In this document: positions 1-6,001 of the stretch, piece by piece
Layout: every line of letters begins with the position of its first letter
Position numbering within the stretch: position 1 is the stretch's first letter
Origin: Acidimicrobiaceae bacterium
GTDB lineage: Bacteria; Actinomycetota; Acidimicrobiia; Acidimicrobiales; RAAP-2
DNA: 9,616 bases
Direction: 5' to 3'
Assembly (NCBI GenBank): GCA_003131665.1
Contig: PKWA01000003.1
Coordinates: forward strand, 5,033 to 14,648
Notes under the pieces: generated by a model
Databases searched by the model: none
Told to the model about the DNA's origin: nothing
The model's input: the letters and a program-made list of their open reading frames with translations, nothing else
Position numbers and translations under genes: made by a program

Positions 1-246
1 AAGCACAACCCGGACCAGTTCGAGATAGTCGGGATCACTCAGTCTTGGGATGGTCAAGCGTCGAAGATCTATCCGAAGCAAACACAAGTAGACCCAAGCG
101 GCAAGAGAAGTCTCGTTACTAAGCTCAATGACGGTGCCGCCATCAAGGTTTCCAAGCCGCCCTCCGGCAGGACCTACTACGAAGTCGAGGGCGAATTGTT
201 TGTCAAGCAGTATGCCCGTCTCTTGATAAGGAACAAGCGGTCATGA
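1..246 (+). CDS. EcoRI-family adenine-specific DNA methyltransferase, C-terminal fragment (cut by window edge)
   Basis: The frame is open from base 1 to a TGA at 244-246, giving about 81 C-terminal residues. It starts KHNPDQFEIVG, which matches the KYNPSQFEILG segment near the C-terminus of the complete methyltransferase encoded at 1709-2746. Both also end in a basic R-L-(L/V)-I-R tail. The family is the M.EcoRI type, which transfers a methyl group from S-adenosylmethionine to adenine N6 in a specific DNA site. The catalytic NPPF motif would lie upstream of the window, so activity cannot be judged. The stop overlaps the next gene's start as ATGA, implying a two-gene operon with translational coupling. 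Between the shared block and the tail this protein is longer than its paralogue and differs from it, so the two may recognise different sites. The family call rests on the paralogue and on recalled family features. Confidence 0.82.
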   Translation, partial: KHNPDQFEIVGITQSWDGQASKIYPKQTQVDPSGKRSLVTKLNDGAAIKVSKPPSGRTYYEVEGELFVKQYARLLIRNKRS

Positions 247-1325
247 ACATCGATGAGCTGGAACTTACGGTTTGTGACCTCGTGAATGGCTACTCAGACG
301 ACGGTGAGGCAGGTGTCTTTGGGTACGGAGGCAAGCTCGACATCCGTCCTCCGTATCAGCGGGAGTTCATCTACAAGGACAAGCAGCGTGACGCGGTGAT
401 AGAGACAGTCACCAAGGACTTTCCGCTCAATGTCATGTATTGGGCGGTGCGCGAGGACGGCACTTACGAAGTCATCGACGGTCAGCAGCGCACTATCTCG
501 CTTTGTCAGTATGTGGAAGGCGAATTCTCCATCAATGGGCTTGCGTTCCACAACCTCCAGTCAGACGAGAAGCGGCAGATCCTTGACTACAAGCTGATGG
601 TCTACCTGTGCTCTGGCACCGACAGCGAGAAGCTCGCGTGGTTCCGCATTATCAACATCGCGGGAGAGAAGCTCACCAACCAAGAGCTCCGTAACGCCGT
701 CTACTCAGGGCCTTGGCTCTCCGCAGCGAAGCCCATCTTCAGTAAGAACAACTGCCCCGCGTATCTCCTTGCCAATAAGTATGTGACTGGTGCTCCTATC
801 CGTCAGGAGTATCTGGAGACCGTCATCGAGTGGATAAGCAACGGTGATGTCGAGGGCTATATGTCCAAACACCAGCACGACCCGAACGCGAACGCGGAGT
901 GGCTCTACTTCCAGAGCGTCATCGCATGGGTCAAGGCGACTTTCAATGTCTACCGTAAGGAGATGAAGGGTCTCCCTTGGGGTTCTCTCTACAACAAACA
1001 CCACGCTGACGCTCTCGACTCCAAGACCCTTGAGTCTGAGATATCCGCTCTGATGGAGGACGACGAGGTCACCAACTACAAGGGCGTCTACTCCTATGTC
1101 CTGACCCGTAATGAACGGTACCTGAGCCTCCGCACCTTTGACGACAAGCAGAAGCGGCGTGTCTATGAGAAGCAGAAGGGTATTTGTCCAATCTGCTATG
1201 GGCACTACGAGTTCTCTGAGATGGCCGGAGACCACATCGTCGCGTGGAGCAAGGGCGGACGGACTACGGACGACAACTGTCAGATGCTCTGTTTCCGGGA
1301 CAACAACACCAAGAGCAACCAATAG
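243..1325 (+). CDS. DUF262 (ParB/GmrS-like) plus C-terminal HNH endonuclease, partner of an EcoRI-type methyltransferase
   Basis: This is a 360-residue protein. The N-terminal DUF262 domain shows PPYQREF (36-42) and the signature IDGQQR (78-83), a motif linked to nucleotide binding or hydrolysis in GmrSD, BrxU and SspE-type defence proteins. The C-terminal 60 residues form an HNH nuclease: CPIC (315-318), DHI.AWSKGG (330-339), N345, LC (349-350) and NN..KS (354-358). The second zinc knuckle reads CFRD in place of CxxC, which I recall as usual for this subfamily. The ATG at 243 follows AAGGAA (228-233) with a 9-nt spacer and overlaps the methyltransferase stop by 4 nt. Coupling to a methyltransferase suggests it is the restriction subunit, cutting DNA that lacks the cognate methylation. 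A modification-dependent nuclease is the alternative. Nothing looks broken. Confidence 0.87.
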   Translation: MNIDELELTVCDLVNGYSDDGEAGVFGYGGKLDIRPPYQREFIYKDKQRDAVIETVTKDFPLNVMYWAVREDGTYEVIDGQQRTISLCQYVEGEFSINGLAFHNLQSDEKRQILDYKLMVYLCSGTDSEKLAWFRIINIAGEKLTNQELRNAVYSGPWLSAAKPIFSKNNCPAYLLANKYVTGAPIRQEYLETVIEWISNGDVEGYMSKHQHDPNANAEWLYFQSVIAWVKATFNVYRKEMKGLPWGSLYNKHHADALDSKTLESEISALMEDDEVTNYKGVYSYVLTRNERYLSLRTFDDKQKRRVYEKQKGICPICYGHYEFSEMAGDHIVAWSKGGRTTDDNCQMLCFRDNNTKSNQ

Positions 1326-1508
1326 AGCGGAATTAGCCCAATGACGTCGTCCTTGCGCGGCACCTCTTTCTGCCAAAGATCAAGCCGAGTGCGCATATGG
1401 CATAGAGATCAAACAAAACAGGAACTTCCACGTGTCAACGTTATGTTCGGGGACGAATTTAAGACCCCAAGGAAGGAACAGCGACACCGCAAAGGGCCTG
1501 AAGGATTA
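1326..1508. other. Intergenic tail between convergent cassettes, no gene recognised
   Basis: This short stretch separates the end of the DUF262-HNH gene from the end of the decayed DUF262 frame on the other strand. I see no convincing rho-independent terminator and no conserved protein fragment in any frame. It may be scrambled remains of the lost part of the second DUF262-HNH gene. The only hint is a shared CCTTGGGGT on the minus strand (1468-1476), too short to mean anything. Confidence 0.5.
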
Positions 1509-1712
1509 CTAAGCGACACTTGTCATAGGTGCGTTCCCTATATCACAGTACCTGCGAACAGCGTCACACTGCTTATCCATGCAGATGAACAAACGTTGGT
1601 AAGCGGGACGAAGATCGAGTTTCCCTCGGTATGCGACGACGCCGGCATCGCTTTTGTCCCGGTATCCGTTGGAGCGATTCCGGACAGTTACGTACTCTTG
1701 CTCGATCTTCAC
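1509..1712 (-). pseudogene. Decayed DUF262-HNH gene, N-terminal remnant
   Basis: On the minus strand, a GTG at 1712-1710 overlaps the upstream methyltransferase TGA (1711-1709) as GTGA, with AAAGAGG just upstream. This copies the ATGA junction of the intact cassette. From that GTG, 52 residues align without a gap to residues 1-52 of the DUF262-HNH protein at 243-1325, with about 28 identities by hand count. The shared blocks include NGY, AGV, GKLD.RP.YQR and DKQ.DAV. Similarity stops near 1557, and the frame runs on about 15 unrelated codons to a stop at 1509. The IDGQQR motif and the whole HNH domain are missing, so it cannot encode a working nuclease. It is best read as a second, diverged DUF262-HNH gene truncated by deletion or replacement, not a recent copy of the first. 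Confidence 0.8.
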
Positions 1713-2746
1713 GAGGAGTGCCTCTTTCGAATCACAAGCCGCTCGTATGTCCGCCGATACGAGCCATCGCCATTGTCGAGGTAGAAGCACGGCCCACCTT
1801 GTGTGTAGGTACCTTTTCGCGCAAATAATGACATGGGCTGGGCCAACTCAAGACCCGTACCAAGGATCTCAAACTGGCTTGGGTTGTACTTGTCTAGGAA
1901 CGAGATGGGAACGCCCATCATCCCTTCGTAGTCGATAGGGATGTCAGAGGTCTTGCCGACCTCGATGGCATCGAAATTTGCGTATTTCGGATATGCGCTT
2001 GGGTCGTAGGACATGTAGAGAACTAAGTCTTCGTGCCGTTCCGGGTAGTCAAGGTTGGTGAACCAGCGGACTCCTTTGACCTTGATGTATTTACGTCCAT
2101 TGTCATCTACGCGAGAGCCGACTGCAGTAAGTGGATAGTCGTCGGGAACGCCAAATTCGCGATCACCGCTGTGAATGCTTGGGCCATACCAGAGTCTGTT
2201 CTCTCTGATTAGTGGAAAGACTTCCTTGTACTTGAGCGCGTTCATGTTACCGATAATGAGAAACTTCTTGTCGTACTCGACAAGTTGGGCCAAGAACTCC
2301 CGGAAAAGTGAGAATGGTGGATTTGTGACGACGATGTCTGCTTGCTTGAGCAGTTCGATGGATTCCTCACTTCTGAAGTCGCCATCACCCCTAAGTGGCT
2401 TAATGCCAATCTCATTCGGGTCGGGCACCATATTGCCGCACTTATTACCTTCGTATTCGAGATAGATGGCTTCTTCGGAATCGTTCAGACTGAAGAGATC
2501 AACGTGTTGGTTTTTGTAACAAGTAGTGACAAGCTTCTTTAGCTCCAATTTCTCGAAGTTAAATGAGAAATAGTGAAAGAAGTTGCTCACACGCGGGTCA
2601 TCGCAGTTGCAATAGACCACTTTGCCCTGAAAGTGCTCACGGTAGTGCTTGAGTTCCCGCTCAATATCTGACAGCTGTGTATAGAACTCGTCCTTCTTTG
2701 CGCCCCTCGCCGCACTGAGACTAAAGTTCTTCGGTTCACTTGTCAC
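1709..2746 (-). CDS. EcoRI-family adenine-specific DNA methyltransferase, complete, orphaned
   Basis: This 345-residue protein has a length close to M.EcoRI. Family features in order are a KKDEFYTQLSDIE block (17-29) near the N-terminus, CNCDDPRVSNFF (46-57) in the cofactor-binding region, catalytic TNPPF (141-145), GNMNALKYKE (166-175), a GVPISFLDKYNPSQFEILG block (278-296) and a basic tail. NPPF is the motif IV of N6-adenine methyltransferases. The start is GTG at 2746-2744. An in-frame TAG a few codons upstream rules out extension, and the ribosome site is weak. The gene is transcribed leftward, converging on the DUF262-HNH gene, and its own nuclease partner survives only as a remnant. Its 5' half is AT-rich: 2461-2580 is about 38% GC by hand count, against about 50% in neighbours, suggesting separate acquisition. 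It probably still methylates its site as a solitary enzyme. Confidence 0.9.
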   Translation of the reverse strand: MTSEPKNFSLSAARGAKKDEFYTQLSDIERELKHYREHFQGKVVYCNCDDPRVSNFFHYFSFNFEKLELKKLVTTCYKNQHVDLFSLNDSEEAIYLEYEGNKCGNMVPDPNEIGIKPLRGDGDFRSEESIELLKQADIVVTNPPFSLFREFLAQLVEYDKKFLIIGNMNALKYKEVFPLIRENRLWYGPSIHSGDREFGVPDDYPLTAVGSRVDDNGRKYIKVKGVRWFTNLDYPERHEDLVLYMSYDPSAYPKYANFDAIEVGKTSDIPIDYEGMMGVPISFLDKYNPSQFEILGTGLELAQPMSLFARKGTYTQGGPCFYLDNGDGSYRRTYERLVIRKRHSS

Positions 2747-2873
2747 ACTCTCAGCCTAGAGAAGAGAGTCGGCATATTCGGATTCACTCACTCGCAGATT
2801 GTTTGTGTTGGAGACCCAACGCGAACCCCCGCGCCGGGACAAGCGGATTGACCATTTTGTCGTACCAAGCAGG

Positions 2874-2930
2874 CCGATATGGCTCGCGCAATGGCTCCCA
2901 ATATCGATCCTTCGACCATATCGGTGGTCG
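2874..2930. repeat. Nested inverted repeats (CCGATATGG / CCATATCGG and a 6-bp hairpin)
   Basis: CCGATATGG at 2874-2882 is exactly complementary to CCATATCGG at 2916-2924 across a 33-nt spacer. The right arm overlaps a second small hairpin, CGACCA (2913-2918) pairing with TGGTCG (2925-2930) around a 6-nt loop. The two pairings are mutually exclusive in RNA. As DNA the 9-bp arms could be operator half-sites for a dimeric regulator in the divergent promoter region. A perfect 9-bp pair in a 600-bp region is only mildly unlikely by chance, so support is low. Confidence 0.3.
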
Positions 2931-3076
2931 TTAAGACTAAAACGCGGCGCTTTAGGTCCAACGTCTCCAAGCAAGAATCGATGGGCCGTAAAGGACTTAG
3001 ACCTGTGACCCCGTGCGTCTCATTGACCGGGGGCTTACTCGTGCATGACCGCCGACGTTTGTGGGTGAAGCATTTG

Positions 3077-3105
3077 TTGACATTCCACTCGTTCCTCCAC
3101 AAAAT
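3077..3105 (+). promoter_or_regulatory. Candidate sigma-70-type promoter upstream of the RadA-like gene
   Basis: A perfect TTGACA (3077-3082) is followed after 17 nt by CAAAAT (3100-3105), which matches four of six positions of TATAAT. It faces the RadA-like gene. The implied leader of about 250 nt is long, which weakens the assignment, but no better promoter was seen closer to the start at 3364. Confidence 0.3.
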
Positions 3106-3363
3106 CCCCCACGGGCGACACCCGGTTCTCAATCCAACCTTTGCTCACTACATTGCTCACCGGCGCGCGAAGTGGACCAACTGTAAGAGCCGCACATATC
3201 GACGTCTTGGCGTGCTTCTGCTTGGCATTTGCTGGTCAATCAGAGCGGGATTGCCAATCGTTGCACCCTCCACCAACGTTCCGCAACGAAACGTACAACG
3301 ATTGAGTGTCGACGTCGATCGACAGATAGACCAAGTGATGCGAGATCGTGAATCGGAGATAGG

Positions 3364-4710
3364 ATGCCCCGGCTTGTAGACATCGCCAACGAGCGCAGGG
3401 ACCAACTTACGCTTACGAGTTGCTCGTGGTTATCGGAAGCCATGAATCAGAAAGGCCTCGTGAAGGGAGGAATATATCTTCTCAGCGGCGCCCCTGGTGC
3501 CGGCAAAACAACGTTGGCACTTCAAGTTGCGGTCGACCTCGCCGCCCAGGGACACCTGATCGTGTACGTGGCACTGGAGCAATCGACGCATGACCTCAAG
3601 GACATCGTTGATGGCCGAATTTATAAGCAAATGCGCGGACAGCCGAGCAAGATGAAATCGTCTGCACTCCCCCTGAAAGAAGGGCTGGAAGAGGTTCGGA
3701 AGCAACAACAAGCTGAAGAAGCCTTCGAACAAAAGATAGGCAAGGTCAATTCAAACCTCTACATTGAGGATTCACTTGGGAGTATCGAAGCCCTTCAGGA
3801 TTTCTTGATCCGGCGAGTGACACGAGGTGAACTGAAAGAGACAGCCCTGATCATCGTCGATTCTCTTCAGGGAACGGGACTTGCGTCGGGTTCGACTGGC
3901 GTGTACAAAAAGGTTTATGAGTTCGCCAACAACTGTAAGGCCTTGAAGATACCAGTGGTTTTAATCGGGCACGTGACCAAGGCAGGTGCGATAGCAGGTC
4001 CAAGGACGTTGGAGCATAACGTTGATTGTGTTCTCTACTTACGCAAGGCAATGCGCCTTCGACCTCTGTTCGTTCCGAAGAATCGATTCGGGGCTGAACG
4101 ACACGAACCTCGCATCCTGACAATGAACTCCATGGGGTGCCTGGAACCCGCCAAGCACGAAACAGCAACCGCAAGGCTTGCGTACGGGATGCTCCGTAAT
4201 ATGGATCGACCAGTGGAGGTACAGGTCGCGGTGAAGCTTCCGAGATTTGGTGAGCGCGCCCAAATCAAGGCTCCGTATCTGCCGACGAAAGTCGTAAGTC
4301 AAATCGTCGAGATCGTCGGTGGATTGCATGACATCGATTTGAGCGAGATGCAGTTTGACATAAATTGCGCGATTCCCGGCGGACGAGCGTTTTCCCGCAT
4401 TCTTGATTTTCCTCTTGCAATGAGCATGCTTTCCTCCTACATGCAGATGCCGATCCCATCGGGTTCTCTATTCGTCGGAGAACTCGATCTTTTCCGAAAT
4501 ATCCGCGCCCTCGAGAGCAACGACGTCAGCGCTCTTTCGGCGCTTTTGGGAGCTGGACGAGTAAGTCACATCAAGCATCTCTACTTGGAACCCGAGACCG
4601 CATTAGAGCTCAAGGCAATCTCAGATGGATTAGGGAAAATCGAGATTCACGAAGTTCATACTTTGGAGGATGTTGTCAGCAAAATGTGGCCCGACATCGT
4701 CGAGGGTTAA
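3364..4710 (+). CDS. RadA/Sms-like RecA-fold ATPase lacking the N-terminal zinc finger
   Basis: This 448-residue protein starts at an ATG behind GGAG. It has Walker A GAPGAGKTT (42-50), Walker B LIIVDS (162-167), a GHVTKAGAIAGP.TLEH..D segment (202-221) and the hallmark RadA motif KNRFG (239-243). Residues about 315-445 match the degenerate Lon-like domain of RadA, including FVGELDL (370-376) where RadA has VFGEVGL. RadA is a DnaB-type branch-migration helicase acting on recombination intermediates. Two things are odd. The four-cysteine zinc finger that opens housekeeping RadA is replaced by about 30 residues without it, and a charged Gln/Glu/Lys-rich insert (about 92-128) sits between the Walker motifs. 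It is therefore probably an accessory paralogue. It is co-directional with the Hachiman-like pair but 496 bp away, so a shared operon is uncertain. Alternatively it could be a stand-alone element gene. Confidence 0.82.
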   Translation: MPRLVDIANERRDQLTLTSCSWLSEAMNQKGLVKGGIYLLSGAPGAGKTTLALQVAVDLAAQGHLIVYVALEQSTHDLKDIVDGRIYKQMRGQPSKMKSSALPLKEGLEEVRKQQQAEEAFEQKIGKVNSNLYIEDSLGSIEALQDFLIRRVTRGELKETALIIVDSLQGTGLASGSTGVYKKVYEFANNCKALKIPVVLIGHVTKAGAIAGPRTLEHNVDCVLYLRKAMRLRPLFVPKNRFGAERHEPRILTMNSMGCLEPAKHETATARLAYGMLRNMDRPVEVQVAVKLPRFGERAQIKAPYLPTKVVSQIVEIVGGLHDIDLSEMQFDINCAIPGGRAFSRILDFPLAMSMLSSYMQMPIPSGSLFVGELDLFRNIRALESNDVSALSALLGAGRVSHIKHLYLEPETALELKAISDGLGKIEIHEVHTLEDVVSKMWPDIVEG

Positions 4711-4869
4711 CCTCAACTTCTGGCGAATCTATGAGTCCAGAACCGGTGCACCAATTACGTAAACGAAGCAAATGACATTCCTGCAGCTCAATGAAAACCT
4801 CGTTCGCTAATCAACGCACGACTAGGTACCGTGGCGTGCGAATGATTTGACTTTGCCGGAGCGTGATCG

Positions 4870-5073
4870 ATGACGAGTAATCCAGTCAGTGACGAAGTTG
4901 CCGTGACGTTAGGTACATTCGGGTCTCCACTGTCATGGCAAATCTGTTGTAGCAGACGCGAAGCCAACAATCCGACTGGAGAACTTTTCTTGAAACCTTT
5001 TCCGGAATATTCACAACGGATGGGATTAAATGAATTCTCCTACCCCGTATGGGCCACGTCGAAACACGAATGA
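4870..5073 (+). CDS. Doubtful small ORF, 67 codons, unknown
   Basis: An ATG at 4870 follows GGAG with an 8-nt spacer and opens a 67-codon frame ending before the hairpin upstream of hamA. The product has no membrane segment, no repeat and no motif I recognise. It has two adjacent cysteines (ICCS, about residues 25-28). Its only support is the ribosome site and its position between two defence-type genes on the same strand. A chance ORF or the remnant of a lost gene is at least as likely. Confidence 0.2.
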   Translation: MTSNPVSDEVAVTLGTFGSPLSWQICCSRREANNPTGELFLKPFPEYSQRMGLNEFSYPVWATSKHE

Positions 5074-5102
5074 CCTCGCGGGTGTACCGTCACAATCTCA
5101 AG

Positions 5103-5136
5103 TCAGTGGTGGACATAGCGGTTGTCCACTCACTGA
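5103..5136. promoter_or_regulatory. 13-bp hairpin/dyad upstream of hamA
   Basis: TCAGTGGTGGACA (5103-5115) pairs with TGTCCACTCACTGA (5123-5136) around the 7-nt loop TAGCGGT. All 13 bases of the left arm pair, with T5130 as the only bulge. No T-run follows, so it is not a classic terminator. It overlaps a possible -35 (TTGTCC, 5122-5127) and lies just before a -10-like GGTAAT (5143-5148), although that spacing is only 15 nt. An operator for the hamAB transcript is the simplest reading. A structured leader RNA is the alternative. No regulator gene is visible in the window. Confidence 0.5.
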
Positions 5137-5206
5137 GTCTTGGGTAATTCATTCAACCCGCAGTCAGTGATCGGGAACAAACAGCGCAGGTTCGTCGGCA
5201 CAGATC

Positions 5207-6001
5207 GTGAGCCTCTGCCAGTATGAGGAGATGCATCGAATTCGGAAATGGGCAACCTCCGCCCAAGAACAGGTGGGCGGACACCAACTCCTTCACATGG
5301 TCGCAACGGACGCTAGTTCCAAGTTGGGCATCAATTGGACTGCAACCGTCATCCCCAGGCAATACGCATCGTCACAGCGCATTGCATCCATACTGTCGAG
5401 GTTCGGCAAGCCACAAGCGGCAGAGTATCTCGAAAACAAACTTCCAACGAGCAGGAAGGCTCGTTCAGGTGATCTAGGCGAGATACTAGCTGGACAGTAT
5501 GCCTCGCGAGAGCTTGGCTATCGAATAATCACTCGGCTTCGTTGGAAGGATCATCCTGAAATGGCGATGCGGGGCGACGACATTATTGGAGTTCGCATTT
5601 CGAGGAGCGGGCCAATTGGGTTCCTTAATGGAGAATCAAAGAGTCGCGCACACCTGAACGCCGCGGCGGTCGAGGATGCCGACGAGGCATTGCAGCGCAA
5701 CAACGGGTTGCCTTCGCCCCACGCACTCGCGTTTGTTACAGATCGTCTTTTTGAGAATGGCGACGACGATCTCGCACTCCAAATTGACCGCGCGCAACTT
5801 CAGCAAGGAATCACTGAGCAACAAGTCTTACAACTTCTATTCACCTTTACCGGAAATGATCCGAGTACTTTCCTGCGAAACAATACGGCGAAGTATTCGG
5901 GTCGAGTTAAACGTCTTGCGGTTGGGCTAGAGGTTCCTCAACATCAAGCATTTATAGAGTCGGTTTACACAAAGGCGGTCGCCATTGCCAGAAGCAGTTG
6001 A
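5207..6001 (+). CDS. hamA: HamA-like DUF1837 nuclease, Hachiman defence effector
   Basis: This 264-residue protein has the DUF1837 pattern: LPTSRKARSGDLGEIL (79-94), then a helix and strand leading to RLRWKD (110-115), GDDIIG (123-128) and GESKSR (142-147). The D...ExK arrangement (D124/D125, E143, K145) fits the PD-(D/E)xK-like active site expected of HamA, the DNA-degrading effector held in check by the helicase HamB. The length is close to known HamA proteins of about 255 residues. The start is uncertain. GTG at 5207 is the first possible start after an in-frame TGA at 5168 and has a poor ribosome site, while ATG at 5231 has GAGGAG abutting it with no spacer. The gene overlaps the helicase gene by 17 nt, implying one transcript and coupled translation. 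Motifs are read directly; the HamA assignment is from recalled family features plus the neighbour. Confidence 0.8.
   Translation: MSLCQYEEMHRIRKWATSAQEQVGGHQLLHMVATDASSKLGINWTATVIPRQYASSQRIASILSRFGKPQAAEYLENKLPTSRKARSGDLGEILAGQYASRELGYRIITRLRWKDHPEMAMRGDDIIGVRISRSGPIGFLNGESKSRAHLNAAAVEDADEALQRNNGLPSPHALAFVTDRLFENGDDDLALQIDRAQLQQGITEQQVLQLLFTFTGNDPSTFLRNNTAKYSGRVKRLAVGLEVPQHQAFIESVYTKAVAIARSS
5973..5978 (+). promoter_or_regulatory. Ribosome binding site that selects the TTG start of hamB
   Basis: AGGCGG lies inside the end of hamA with a 6-nt spacer to TTG at 5985. The next in-frame candidates are TTG at 6057 and an ATG near 6081, and I saw no comparable purine-rich site before them, so TTG 5985 is preferred. 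A non-ATG start with a moderate site may keep helicase output tied to translation of hamA. Confidence 0.5.

Larger units (their letters stand above)
2747..3363. other. 617-bp non-coding region between divergent genes
   Basis: This lies between the leftward methyltransferase and the rightward RadA-like gene and must hold promoters for both. Several ORFs up to 166 codons cross it in different frames, but none resembles a known protein, has a good start context or shows believable composition. The frame of the RadA-like gene is full of stops here. Visible structure is limited to small inverted repeats near 2874-2930 and a promoter-like TTGACA element at 3077. I see no tRNA, insertion sequence end or recognisable gene remnant. 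It may be decayed sequence left by earlier island turnover. Confidence 0.5.
4711..5206. other. 496-bp intergenic region upstream of the hamAB-like pair
   Basis: No gene here is convincing. It contains one small ORF with a fair ribosome site (4870-5073) and a strong hairpin or dyad (5103-5136) followed by a GGTAAT -10-like element. GTCAGTG recurs at 4887, 5102 and 5163, the middle copy forming part of the hairpin. No terminator with a T-run follows the RadA-like gene, so read-through into hamAB is possible. The length and structure fit a regulatory region or a short untranslated RNA better than plain spacer, but the sequence does not prove either. Confidence 0.45.

Noticed and set aside
705..1376. 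223-codon ORF on - across the DUF262-HNH gene
   Set aside because: It lies antisense inside a gene with clear domains; its length reflects the strong codon bias of the real gene.
1468..1476. CCTTGGGGT on - matching a site in the intact DUF262-HNH gene, as a possible internal remnant of the lost nuclease
   Set aside because: A nine-base match between stretches of this size is expected by chance, and the flanking codons do not align.
1341..1784. 147-codon ORF on + opposite the DUF262 remnant
   Set aside because: It is antisense to a segment with clear homology to the intact DUF262 protein, and its product has no recognisable features, so it is a shadow frame.
2788..3132. 114-codon ORF on - upstream of the orphan methyltransferase
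   Set aside because: No recognisable domain, poor start context and overlap with other open frames; treated as non-coding.
2879..3379. 166-codon ORF on + running into the start of the RadA-like gene
   Set aside because: The product is rich in Arg, Ser and His with no motif, competing frames are open on the other strand, and the well-supported start at 3364 lies in a different frame.
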